Source: CAYYYG01 sp964490875 (GTDB lineage Bacteria; Patescibacteriota; Microgenomatia; UBA1406; GWC2-37-13). From it: a stretch of DNA of 43,790 nucleotides. The stretch lies in NCBI GenBank assembly GCA_964490875.1, contig CAZBEF010000011.1:1-43790 (forward strand). Reading direction: 5' to 3'. Both the position numbers and the translations under genes were made by a program. The notes under the pieces are model-generated. The model was not told the origin of the DNA, ran no database searches, and was given only the letters and a program-made list of their open reading frames with translations. This document shows, piece by piece, positions 36,093 through 43,689 of this stretch (the stretch's first letter is position 1; every line of letters begins with the position of its first letter).

Positions 36093-36287
36093 TCACAAAG
36101 ATGCTCCATTTAATATCATATGTATTGCTAAAGCAGCCTGTCCCAAAACGGGCTGTACATCTGTTTTGATTGCAGGATTCTCTGAACTTCCTCTAGATGT
36201 CAGACAATCGGTCCGCAGAACTGTTGGTCCTTCTGATCTTCCCCTAGCTGTAAGACAATCAGTATCCCTAAAAAATTTTCTTTCCAT
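36093..36287 (-). CDS. Candidate RiPP precursor peptide with two 17-residue repeats
   Basis: 64 aa. TDCLTARGRSEGP (residues 9-21) and TDCLTSRGSSENP (26-38) repeat with a period of 17; a third partial unit starts TDV at 42-43. The two Cys (C11, C28) are the only ones. The C-terminal 20 residues (QPVLGQAALAIHMILN and on) form a hydrophobic helix and could be a follower or recognition helix, so the modified part may be N-terminal. The repeats differ mainly at silent or near-silent sites, which argues for selection on the protein. It has the strongest SD in the window and precedes the radical SAM gene. Family not recognised. Gene likely real; RiPP role inferred. Confidence 0.68.
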   Translation of the reverse strand: MERKFFRDTDCLTARGRSEGPTVLRTDCLTSRGSSENPAIKTDVQPVLGQAALAIHMILNGASL

Positions 36288-36292
36288 TTATT

Positions 36293-36300
36293 TCACCCCT
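36293..36300 (-). promoter_or_regulatory. Strong Shine-Dalgarno of the repeat peptide
   Basis: On the minus strand AGAAAGGGGTGA lies five bases before the ATG (core AGGGGTGA at 36293-36300). It equals the classic 16S-complementary AGAAAGGAGGTGA less one base. Nearly all other starts in the window lack such a site, so the peptide should be made in quantity. Confidence 0.7.
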
Positions 36301-36315
36301 TTCTATGAAATTTGT

Positions 36316-36334
36316 AATTATAGTTATGATAATT
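36316..36334 (-). promoter_or_regulatory. -10 box and overlapping dyad upstream of the repeat peptide
   Basis: TATAAT on the minus strand (36317-36322) predicts a start near 36310 and a leader of about 23 bases. AATTAT (36316-36321) and ATAATT (36329-36334) form a 6-base dyad overlapping it, a possible operator. The -35 is weak. The region is the 128-base divergent gap shared with the winged-helix gene. Confidence 0.45.
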
Positions 36335-36398
36335 CACTAACTAAATAATGGCTTGACGAGAAACCTGACGATTTATAGTGTAATTTAAGAAACATATC

Positions 36399-36407
36399 TG
36401 GTATAAT
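36399..36407 (+). promoter_or_regulatory. Extended -10 of the winged-helix regulator gene
   Basis: TGGTATAAT, a perfect extended -10, ends eight bases before the ATG at 36416, predicting a leaderless or nearly leaderless message. A TTGACG at 36353-36358 is too distant to pair with it and may belong to another start. Confidence 0.5.
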
Positions 36408-36415
36408 ATCTACAT

Positions 36416-37561
36416 ATGAAGTATGTATATTTCAAACCATCATCTCTGGATGCCTTTATAGATGCGTGTAATACAGCTTTTGCTATGGGTGATCCATGTC
36501 TATTTATCTTCTTTCCTAAGACAGATATGGACATGAGAGTGCGACAGATTCTTCAGGATTATTCTACGCAGTTTCCTTTCCCTGTTATAAAGACTCAGCT
36601 TGAAACTCCTCAATTTGAATCAAAAGAAGATATTATCGAATTTTTTGAAGACAAAATTATTGATAAAAATAAGCCATTAGGAATTTTTGTTTTACATATT
36701 GAATCTGTTATCCGAGATGGAAATTTTCATATTATCGAATGGCTTACTGAAATAGGTCGTGAGAACCCCAATATGAAGTTTATATTTTTGTCCGAAGCAG
36801 ATATAACGAATCCTGAAATTGCGGGAAAATTTAAAGATATTGGCTTATTTGCTAATATCCGTCAGTACAAAATTTACGATGAAAAGGAAACTGCACTGTT
36901 TACTAAATATTTTTTCAAAAAGTGGAGTTTAAAATCCGATGATAAACTTTTAAATCAGATATGCAAAAATATTGGCGGCCATCCGTGGCTACTTAAAGAA
37001 GCCGTCCGAATTATTAAATTGCATGATGTTAAAAAGTTAGAGAGAATTATCGAGTACGATTCTATGCAGTTTAAGGTAGAGCAAATATATTCTTCTTTAT
37101 TGGAAACTGAGAAATCATTGCTACGGAAAATTATTACTAAAAATAATGAAGATCTTTCGGTAGCAGAAAAGCACAGCAAAAAACATCTTACGAACATTGG
37201 TTTATTAAACAGCAATATTATTACAATGCCAATTCTAGAAAATTATATTCTTAAAACATTACCAAAAGTATCAATAAGCGTTGAAGAATCACAGATAAAA
37301 ATCAATGGTGTTATAGTAAATTCCGGTTTCTCCCGAAAACAACTCAGAATTCTTAGATACTTACTCGGCAGGAAAAATGAGATTGTCACACGAGATGAAT
37401 TGGCAAAAGTAATCTGGCCGTTGAATACCCTCGACTATTATACTGACTGGGCGTTAGATAGAATCATATCGCGTCTCCGTGAAAATATTGTGAAATTAGG
37501 AATCGGTAAAAATCTAATCCAAACTTATCGAAAAAAAGGTTACAAGATTGAAAGTCCATAA
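36416..37561 (+). CDS. STAND-like regulator with C-terminal OmpR-type winged helix
   Basis: 381 aa. Residues about 1-270 have the strand/helix rhythm of an AAA/STAND ATPase (FIFFPKTD, LGIFVLHIESVIRD, MKFIFLSEAD, then GGHPWLLKEAVRII, which matches the STAND lid motif GGxPxLL), but no Walker A P-loop is visible, so nucleotide binding is doubtful. Residues about 285-381 are a transcriptional-regulatory winged helix: VSISVEESQIKINGV strands, KQLRILRYLLGRKNEIVTRDELAKVIW, the recognition-helix region DWALDRIISRLRENI and the YRKKGYKI wing. It is divergent from the peptide-maturase pair and followed after two bases by the 632-aa gene. It probably controls the shared promoter region. Confidence 0.75.
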   Translation: MKYVYFKPSSLDAFIDACNTAFAMGDPCLFIFFPKTDMDMRVRQILQDYSTQFPFPVIKTQLETPQFESKEDIIEFFEDKIIDKNKPLGIFVLHIESVIRDGNFHIIEWLTEIGRENPNMKFIFLSEADITNPEIAGKFKDIGLFANIRQYKIYDEKETALFTKYFFKKWSLKSDDKLLNQICKNIGGHPWLLKEAVRIIKLHDVKKLERIIEYDSMQFKVEQIYSSLLETEKSLLRKIITKNNEDLSVAEKHSKKHLTNIGLLNSNIITMPILENYILKTLPKVSISVEESQIKINGVIVNSGFSRKQLRILRYLLGRKNEIVTRDELAKVIWPLNTLDYYTDWALDRIISRLRENIVKLGIGKNLIQTYRKKGYKIESP

Positions 37562-37563
37562 TT

Positions 37564-39462
37564 ATGCCTAGAAAGGAACGTTTACATAGATATGAGCCAG
37601 AAGCAGCACGGATTCCATCCCTCGAAACCGATCATATTTGTTTATCTGAAACCGAGATGCAGGGTAATTTTGTTGATCTGGAACAGGTTTTTGGATTAAT
37701 TTACCACAATCTTCCTCCTGATTTGTATCCATTGTTTCAGAAAATTTTGTATACGGAAATTGAAACATTAGCTCAAAAAGGTATTAGTACTGCTTGGGTG
37801 CGAAGCGGTGCAAGACAGTTGGGAATTATGCTTGCTGAAAATTACGGTTATTCAGAAGAATTGCAGAAAAGATGGGGTGTTTTTAATCCCGGACATCAAC
37901 CTAAATCAGAAGAATTAAGAAATCATCTGGTTAATTTAAAAAAATTATTTGCAAGATTAGAAAATCAAGATAAAAATATATTGTTTGGCAAAGTTAGAGC
38001 TATATTTAGCGAAATAGCAGATTTACCTGATATGGATATAAAAGCTTATATCACCGGGCCGAATAAATCTGTAGACGTAGACGCTGAGGTAGGAAGGTTT
38101 ATTGATCAGGCAGTTAAGCCTCATATAGATTATAAACCGCATGTTACTCATTCCGTGGGGCGTACAGAATGGAGAGCGCAATATAATGAAGATTATCATT
38201 ATGTTCTAGGGGAAAGTGGTACAATCCCCGGAACGCAAAGAAAAAACGCTGCTGTAACTTTTTACGCTCGAAATAACCGCACATTGTTTGGCGCACAAAT
38301 AGGAACAATAGGGGAAACAACAGAAGATATATTAACCGATAACAGGAACAATACTTCAAACTTTAGCATCGAGGATTTAGCATTGCCGCTGAAAGCTGTA
38401 AATGGTAGAATCCTTGTTGATTTAAGCGGATTGCCTGAATGGTATAAAAGTCTTGGAAGAAAAATTGCACTCGGACGAAATATTCAATATACACCACCTC
38501 GGGAGGCAATAATTGCTTTAAGATCCGGAAGAATTTTTACTCATATGCAACCAGTTGCAAATGAGTTACAGGGTTTGGTATCAGAATTCTACACTCAAGA
38601 TGCATTGGAAAAAATGCGTAAAACCTTCGCAATGTTAACTTTTGAAAGAGATAAATTAACACGAGTAGAATTCAAAACAATTTTAACGGAATTTATTGCC
38701 ATGATAGGCGCTGATCCGTATGCCGGGTTTGTATGGGCAATCGAAACCGGGGCTGCAAAATATTTTTTTGGAGATAAGGGACAAGCTATATTAATCGATA
38801 GGCTATTATCAGAACGTATGTTAGCTGATCCTGTAGAATCCTCTTCAACACACATAGTTGGAAGACAGGTAAAACATGAATCTTATTCCTCTTACAAGAG
38901 TCTTGCTGCGAAGCGAACACAATTTCTTGAAAGCAGTACCAGCGGGCTCCGTTTGGCTTACGATTCATTAGTTATGCGTTTTAATATAGGTAAAGATTTA
39001 TCTTTGGAAGAATTTATAGATATGATAGACATGTTAAGCAAAAAATATCCTACTGAAATTACTGAAAATCTCATACCTGAAAGTTATATGAATCAAACTA
39101 TTATTCCTTCAGTGTTAAAATATGTTAGAAAAAATAGAAAAAAAGTAAGAAAAATGCGGTCTATAGCTAATATGAAACTGTTAAGTCAGGATATTCGTTT
39201 TATAAATCAAATTGCATCGCGTAACCAACCATTTACTTATGAAGAATTACAAATTGCTATATCCCATCAAGTTCAATCTGGTCATCAACAAATTTTTGAA
39301 TATTCTTCAGTAGACAGTTATTGCGCTGAAAGGAAAATGATTTTACTTTTATTTGGGATAATATCTCAATGGCAGCCAGGTAATGAAGATTATTATCCTA
39401 CTTATGTAATAACTCCTATTCGCTTGATGAAAAAAATTCTAACTGATCTTGAAAATGAGTAG
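37564..39462 (+). CDS. 632-aa protein of unknown function, operon partner of the regulator
   Basis: I recognise no family. It begins MPRKERLHRYEP, with no signal peptide or membrane helix. The N-terminal third is helical (LYTEIETLAQKGISTAWVRS). A middle part (about 150-300) is beta-rich (WRAQYNEDYHYVLGESGTIPG, VTFYARNNRTLFGAQIGTIGET). The C-terminal half is helical with a basic patch (KYVRKNRKKVRKMRS). The two-base gap to the winged-helix gene means co-transcription, so it is probably part of the same system, whether sensor partner, modifying enzyme or immunity factor. Composition resembles the other genes of this locus. Confidence 0.72.
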   Translation: MPRKERLHRYEPEAARIPSLETDHICLSETEMQGNFVDLEQVFGLIYHNLPPDLYPLFQKILYTEIETLAQKGISTAWVRSGARQLGIMLAENYGYSEELQKRWGVFNPGHQPKSEELRNHLVNLKKLFARLENQDKNILFGKVRAIFSEIADLPDMDIKAYITGPNKSVDVDAEVGRFIDQAVKPHIDYKPHVTHSVGRTEWRAQYNEDYHYVLGESGTIPGTQRKNAAVTFYARNNRTLFGAQIGTIGETTEDILTDNRNNTSNFSIEDLALPLKAVNGRILVDLSGLPEWYKSLGRKIALGRNIQYTPPREAIIALRSGRIFTHMQPVANELQGLVSEFYTQDALEKMRKTFAMLTFERDKLTRVEFKTILTEFIAMIGADPYAGFVWAIETGAAKYFFGDKGQAILIDRLLSERMLADPVESSSTHIVGRQVKHESYSSYKSLAAKRTQFLESSTSGLRLAYDSLVMRFNIGKDLSLEEFIDMIDMLSKKYPTEITENLIPESYMNQTIIPSVLKYVRKNRKKVRKMRSIANMKLLSQDIRFINQIASRNQPFTYEELQIAISHQVQSGHQQIFEYSSVDSYCAERKMILLLFGIISQWQPGNEDYYPTYVITPIRLMKKILTDLENE

Positions 39463-39642
39463 TATATTCACCTGAATTAATAAATTCATCAGAAAAATCT
39501 TGTTATTCTAATTGAATATAATTAGTGTAAGACAATTCAAATTTTTAAGACTTATTAAAACGACATTTATTAACTCTTTGGATAATAATTATTAATTAAT
39601 ACATAGAACCCGGAACGTAGCATCTGGATAATCTAAATTGGC

Positions 39643-39672
39643 TTGACTCCCCTTTCTACTTACAGTTATAAT
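39643..39672 (+). promoter_or_regulatory. Sigma70-type promoter of the beta-propeller gene
   Basis: TTGACT (39643-39648), an 18-base spacer and TATAAT (39667-39672): the best full promoter in the window. Start near 39679 gives a leader of about 33 bases to the ATG at 39712, with no SD. The rest of the 249-base gap 39463-39711 is AT-rich and holds nothing else evident. Confidence 0.7.
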
Positions 39673-39711
39673 GAATCTTACCTTTTTCTTACCAATTTCT
39701 TTCCCAACAGT

Positions 39712-40704
39712 ATGAAAATCGCAGAGAAAAAACAAACAGATGAAGAACCGCTCCCGCTTGCAGCCGGCATTCTCATGAACCGCCGCGGGCCGCTTATGCA
39801 ATCTTCTATCTTTGAGGATACAAAAGATCCCTGCCCGGTATTTGACGGCAGGAAATGGCATATATTCGGCTCCGGCGGAAGCAGCAAGGTAGAACGATGG
39901 CAGATATTGCATGCTACTGCCCCGACTTTAGAAGGCTCGTGGAAGGAAGAAGCTCCGGCGACTGTTCCGATAAATAATCCCCATGTGGCAGCTCCGGGTG
40001 TAATTTTTGAAGAAAAAGAACAGATGTTTCACATGTTTGTCCAGACAGACTTTTTGTCGCTGAACGGTACTGTAGAGCATCTGGTTTCTGCTGATGGTTT
40101 TACATTTCGGCATATTGGTACCGTTTTGTCGGCAATCCCTGGCTCTAATGAGGCGTGTATTTACGATCCGCATCCAGCTGTTATTAAAGGAGAATTATAT
40201 TTAACCTATTCCGGAGCTCCTGCTGTTGGCCGGCCTGATATTTATCTTGCAAAGTCTGCATCTAACTCATGGTACGGACCGTGGCAGCGGTTGGGAAAAA
40301 TTTTGTCCCACGAACAGGTGCCGCATCACAACCAGCATAATCATCCGGATTATGAATGGGGGCTGGAAGGTTCGCAGCTTATTGAACTTTCAAACGGCAG
40401 GATCCTAATGAATGCAGTCTGTTTTCTGCCGAATGGACCGCGAGGAACACGTCAGAGGATTTTTTTCGCAATTGCGGATTCTATAGATAAGCCGTTTAAA
40501 ACCTTGGGACCGATTATGCAGCCTTCTACCGGCGGATGGGATTCGGGGGAAAACGGCCATGCCACGGCAATTTTTCACGGCGGGAATTTTCATCTGTTTT
40601 ATCAGGCTCGGCCGTTCATTCAAGAGAAGTATAATCCGTGGCGATATGGTGTTGCTACATGCCCCATCGAAGCGTTGTCTCAGATTCAGAGTTTGATGAA
40701 TTAA
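39712..40704 (+). CDS. Five-bladed beta-propeller glycosidase-like protein (GH43/GH130-like)
   Basis: 330 aa from MKIAEKKQ (39712), which follows the promoter; an upstream in-frame ATG lies before it. Blade motifs are visible: EDTKDPCPVFDGRKWHIFGSG with an Asp at the start of blade 1 (as the GH43 catalytic base), AAPGVIFEEKEQMFHMFVQ, IYDPHPAVIKGELYLTYSG, YEWGLEGSQLIEL and SGENGHATAIFHGGNFHLFYQA. This fits GH43/GH130-type sugar hydrolases or phosphorylases. No signal peptide is seen, so it would act in the cytosol. Fold call fairly sure, substrate unknown. Confidence 0.72.
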   Translation: MKIAEKKQTDEEPLPLAAGILMNRRGPLMQSSIFEDTKDPCPVFDGRKWHIFGSGGSSKVERWQILHATAPTLEGSWKEEAPATVPINNPHVAAPGVIFEEKEQMFHMFVQTDFLSLNGTVEHLVSADGFTFRHIGTVLSAIPGSNEACIYDPHPAVIKGELYLTYSGAPAVGRPDIYLAKSASNSWYGPWQRLGKILSHEQVPHHNQHNHPDYEWGLEGSQLIELSNGRILMNAVCFLPNGPRGTRQRIFFAIADSIDKPFKTLGPIMQPSTGGWDSGENGHATAIFHGGNFHLFYQARPFIQEKYNPWRYGVATCPIEALSQIQSLMN

Positions 40705-40765
40705 AAGGGATCACAAAACGAGTTCGGGATGACATATTGTAATTTAGAATTTAAAAAACTTATTT

Positions 40766-40870
40766 ATGATAAAAGAACTGGTGAGAATCATTCAGGAATT
40801 ATTTAGTCCCAAGCAGCGTCTTGCATTTCGGTATGCGCCTGCGAATAGAAGGTCTCCGAGAATGAGATAA
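40766..40870 (+). CDS. Possible 34-aa basic peptide
   Basis: ATG to TAA, starting MIKELVRIIQELFSPKQRL and ending RRSPRMR, an amphipathic helix with a very basic tail. A TAGAAT box lies nine or so bases beyond a plausible start position upstream, and a hairpin with T-rich tail follows its stop by seven bases. No homology can be judged at this size. It may be only a chance frame. Confidence 0.3.
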   Translation: MIKELVRIIQELFSPKQRLAFRYAPANRRSPRMR

Positions 40871-40876
40871 GTTGTC

Positions 40877-40930
40877 TGCCGGCGGTACATGCTGCGACTT
40901 ATGTGCTAGCCGGCATCTATTTTACTTTTT
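40877..40930 (+). terminator. Hairpin plus T-rich tail between convergent genes
   Basis: TGCCGGC (40877-40883) pairs with GCCGGCA (40909-40915), and the inner GTACAT/ATGTGC extends the stem. TCTATTTTACTTTTTT follows. Fits an intrinsic terminator for the plus-strand genes. Confidence 0.6.
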
Positions 40931-40934
40931 TATA

Positions 40935-40963
40935 TGTCATCCTGAGGCAGAGCCGAAGGATCC
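40935..40963 (-). repeat. Dispersed repeat at the glf 3' end
   Basis: On the plus strand it begins TGTCATCCTGAG and ends GAAGGATCC. Strings of this kind occur dispersed in many uncultivated bacterial genomes (general knowledge). It contains the glf stop and its last eight or so codons. Confidence 0.45.
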
Positions 40964-42163
40964 AGTAACCTGTGTTTTTCTTCGAGATGTCTTGTTAGTT
41001 TCTTTAATATCTTCCTGCGGTTCAAGCTTGTAAAACAGGTCCAGTGCATTCTTGAAAGCCTGATCCATATTAAAATATTTGTAGTTTGCCAGTCTTCCAA
41101 CAAAGTAAATGTCTTTCAACTTATCTGCCTCTTTCTTATATTGATCGTACATTGCCTGATTTTCTGGGTTCGGAACCGGATAATAGGGCTCATTAACTCC
41201 GGCAACATAGTCTACGCTGAATTCTTTAGAAATTACCGTTTTGGGATGTTTCTGTTTTGTAAAATGTTTATATTCAACAATCCTTGTGAACTCGTGCTCA
41301 TTCGGATAATTTACCACCGAATTTTTCTGATAATATTCTTTGTCATGAGTCTCAAATACAAAGTTAATAGAGCGATATTCCAATTTCTTCTTTACAGAAA
41401 ATTTAAAGTCGAAATATCTATCAATCGGCCCTGTATAAAATATCTTTTCATAATTCTGAATATCATGTTTAACATCAAAGAAATCTGTATTTAAAAAAAC
41501 TTCAATATTTTTATGGTCAAACATTTTTTCAAACATCTGCGTATATCCGCCTTTGGGTAGATACTGATATTTATCTGAAAAATACCGGTCATCAAAGTTG
41601 CTCCGTACTGGGATTCTGTTTAATACCGATGCATCTAGCTCGCTCGGCCATTTATTCCATTGTTTTTTTGTGTAGTTTTTAAACATCTTTTCATACAGGA
41701 CTTTCCCAACACGCGCAAGCGCCGCTTCTTCTCCATTTTGGGGATTGGCGAATTTAATTTGATTTTTATCCAGCCATTTCTTCATTTCTTCTTCGGTTTT
41801 TATAGACAGCCCGAATAATTTATTGACCGTTGTAATATTTACCGGAATCGGCACCAATTGCCCGTCTACCTGCGCCTGCACCCTATGTTCGTAAAAATAC
41901 CATTCAGAGAATCTGTTCACATACTTCCATACGTCTTCATAATTCGTGTGAAATAAATGCGCACCGAATTTTGAAACCAGAATGCCGTCTCTATCGTAAT
42001 AGTCATAACAATTGCCGGCAATATGGTTTCGCTGCTCTAAAACTGTTACTTTTTTCCCTATCGCAGCATAGCGCTCGGCAAGCACTGCACCCGAAATTCC
42101 CGCACCTACAATAATTATTTCTCCCGAAATTTTATCTTTATTTTTTTCTTTGTACTGAATCAT
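40937..42163 (-). CDS. glf: UDP-galactopyranose mutase
   Basis: 408 aa flavoenzyme interconverting UDP-galactopyranose and UDP-galactofuranose. The N-terminal FAD site IIIVGAGISGAVLAERYA, VLEQRNHIAGNCYDYYD, then KFGAHLFHTNYEDVWKYV, PVNITTVNKLFG, KNYTKKQWNKWPSELD, the catalytic loop Arg in NRIPVRSNFDDRYF and the C-terminal FVGRLANYKYFNMDQAFKNAL are all conserved. The last 20 residues (KTSRRKTQVTGSFGSASG) are off-family and come from the dispersed repeat. It follows the GT4-like gene on the same strand after a 16-base gap, which suggests galactofuranose in the surface glycan. Confidence 0.95.
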   Translation of the reverse strand: MIQYKEKNKDKISGEIIIVGAGISGAVLAERYAAIGKKVTVLEQRNHIAGNCYDYYDRDGILVSKFGAHLFHTNYEDVWKYVNRFSEWYFYEHRVQAQVDGQLVPIPVNITTVNKLFGLSIKTEEEMKKWLDKNQIKFANPQNGEEAALARVGKVLYEKMFKNYTKKQWNKWPSELDASVLNRIPVRSNFDDRYFSDKYQYLPKGGYTQMFEKMFDHKNIEVFLNTDFFDVKHDIQNYEKIFYTGPIDRYFDFKFSVKKKLEYRSINFVFETHDKEYYQKNSVVNYPNEHEFTRIVEYKHFTKQKHPKTVISKEFSVDYVAGVNEPYYPVPNPENQAMYDQYKKEADKLKDIYFVGRLANYKYFNMDQAFKNALDLFYKLEPQEDIKETNKTSRRKTQVTGSFGSASG

Positions 42164-42179
42164 AGTATTTGTCTAATTC

Positions 42180-43448
42180 TTAACTAGCCATAGAGGGCAC
42201 CGATGGATATGCCAAATTTTTAATTTCATTTTTGATATGAGATAACGCAATTTTCTGTTGAATCGATTCCTGCATAATATTCTTCATTGAATTGGCAGTA
42301 ACATCCCATGAGGTTTTTTTGCAAATAGCCTTCATAATCTTGATTCTTTGTGTTTTCTGAACGGCAGTTTCTTTAATGTAGTATTGAATTGCTTTTTTAA
42401 TGTCTGAGGGAGTTTGCACTATCTTCACTACGTTGCTGTAATCACGTACTACATCGTAGATTGGTGTCGAGATGATGGGTTTTTGCGCCGCCATAAACTC
42501 TAAAGTTTTTGTGGGGCTGATAAATTTTGTTGCTTCATTGAGGGCAAAAGGCATCCAGGCGATATCAAACCCTTTTAAGTAGTTCGGCAGCTCGCTATAT
42601 TTTTTCGAACCTAGATAGTGAATATTCGGCCGCACCGGCAGATCTTCGGGATTTATTTTCACAACCGGGCCGATCATAATAAAGGAAATTCCTTTGCATG
42701 CATCGGCGGTAGATTTCAACAATTCAAGATCTATCCTCTCGTCTATAACTCCATAAAATCCCACCCGCGGATGAGGAATTTCTTTTAAGTCGGCAGGAAT
42801 CGGTGTATTCATAAGAAGGCTTTTATCGAAATGTTTTTTGTCTACCGAACTTGGGAAACAATACACATTATCATGGTGCTCTTTTTTTGATTCATATAAC
42901 GATTTGCCTCCGGTAAAAACAATGTCGGCATGTTTTAGTAAATATTTTTCCTGAAGTATTAACTGTGATGGTGCGTTTTTAAAGGCAGTTAATTCATCCA
43001 TGCAGTCATACACAATTGCCGAGTAGGAAAGATTCTGAATAATATCCGAAAAAGCTGCTGAGTAAAACCATAACAGCGGTTTTTCGATGCCGTATTCATT
43101 CAGAATATTTTTTACAATTGGCGTAAGTTCTTCTATCATTGACTCCCCCCCGATTCTTGGCTGTATAATCGTTACATTTTTAGACGGCTCGAATACATGC
43201 GCAGTTCCCCTATCTTTTTCAGAAAAATGAATCGGTTCTTCAAAAAATAATATTCGTCCATTTTTGGCTAACCGCTCCAGTAAATGCTGCGGCCGTTGTT
43301 TTACAAATTCCCAACGTAAATGAGAAAAAACGACAATGTTTTGGGCTTGTGGTTGGGAGAATAATGAAATTTTATTTTCATCGACCTGCAGTGAAAAATT
43401 TGTAGCAAAACGGTCCAGCTTGCCTCGAATCATTTGATTGATGTTCAT
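42180..43448 (-). CDS. GT4-like glycosyltransferase, glf partner
   Basis: 422 aa GT-B enzyme. N-terminal half has VVFSHLRWEFVKQRPQHLLERL, a pattern shared by TuaH-like and other surface-sugar transferases, and IVYDCMDELTAF. The C-terminal half has VGFYGVIDERIDLELL, FIMIGPV, YLGSKKYSELPNYLKGFDIAWMPF and ATKFISPTKTLEFMAAQKPIIST at the donor site, where P-T-K-T-L-E-F-M-A matches the EX7E region. Its neighbour glf suggests a galactofuranosyl or related sugar is used, but that is inference. Hydrophobic membrane segments are absent, so it works in the cytosol or loosely at the membrane. Confidence 0.83.
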   Translation of the reverse strand: MNINQMIRGKLDRFATNFSLQVDENKISLFSQPQAQNIVVFSHLRWEFVKQRPQHLLERLAKNGRILFFEEPIHFSEKDRGTAHVFEPSKNVTIIQPRIGGESMIEELTPIVKNILNEYGIEKPLLWFYSAAFSDIIQNLSYSAIVYDCMDELTAFKNAPSQLILQEKYLLKHADIVFTGGKSLYESKKEHHDNVYCFPSSVDKKHFDKSLLMNTPIPADLKEIPHPRVGFYGVIDERIDLELLKSTADACKGISFIMIGPVVKINPEDLPVRPNIHYLGSKKYSELPNYLKGFDIAWMPFALNEATKFISPTKTLEFMAAQKPIISTPIYDVVRDYSNVVKIVQTPSDIKKAIQYYIKETAVQKTQRIKIMKAICKKTSWDVTANSMKNIMQESIQQKIALSHIKNEIKNLAYPSVPSMAS

Positions 43449-43652
43449 AGTTATAAATAAAAAATGATAATAGTAGTACTATAAGCCGGACGTTTTAGAG
43501 CTTTATGAGAATTTTTTGTTATTTTTGTAAGAAAGTGAGGTTGCCAGATTAATGGGTTTTTGGCTTATAGACGATTGAAATTTTTGAAATCACGAGAATA
43601 GAAAATTAGATGGAGAATATAGATTAAATTAATGAAATTCAAATAGATTCTT

Positions 43653-43685
43653 CTCCCGATTGCTATCGGAATCAGAATGACATTG
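43653..43685. repeat. Dispersed repeat hairpin near gpmI
   Basis: CCGAT (43656-43660) pairs with ATCGG (43665-43669), followed by CAGAATGACATTG. Lies just downstream of the gpmI stop. The rest of 43449-43689 is AT-rich with nothing evident. Confidence 0.35.
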
Positions 43686-43689
43686 AAAA

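Noticed and set aside
36166..36348. Plus-strand frame opposite the repeat peptide, also showing a repeat (PLDVRQSV/PLAVRQSV)
   Set aside because: The repeat is a mirror of the minus-strand repeat. It starts with TTG, has no SD or promoter in place, and the minus strand has an SD, a -10 and operon position.
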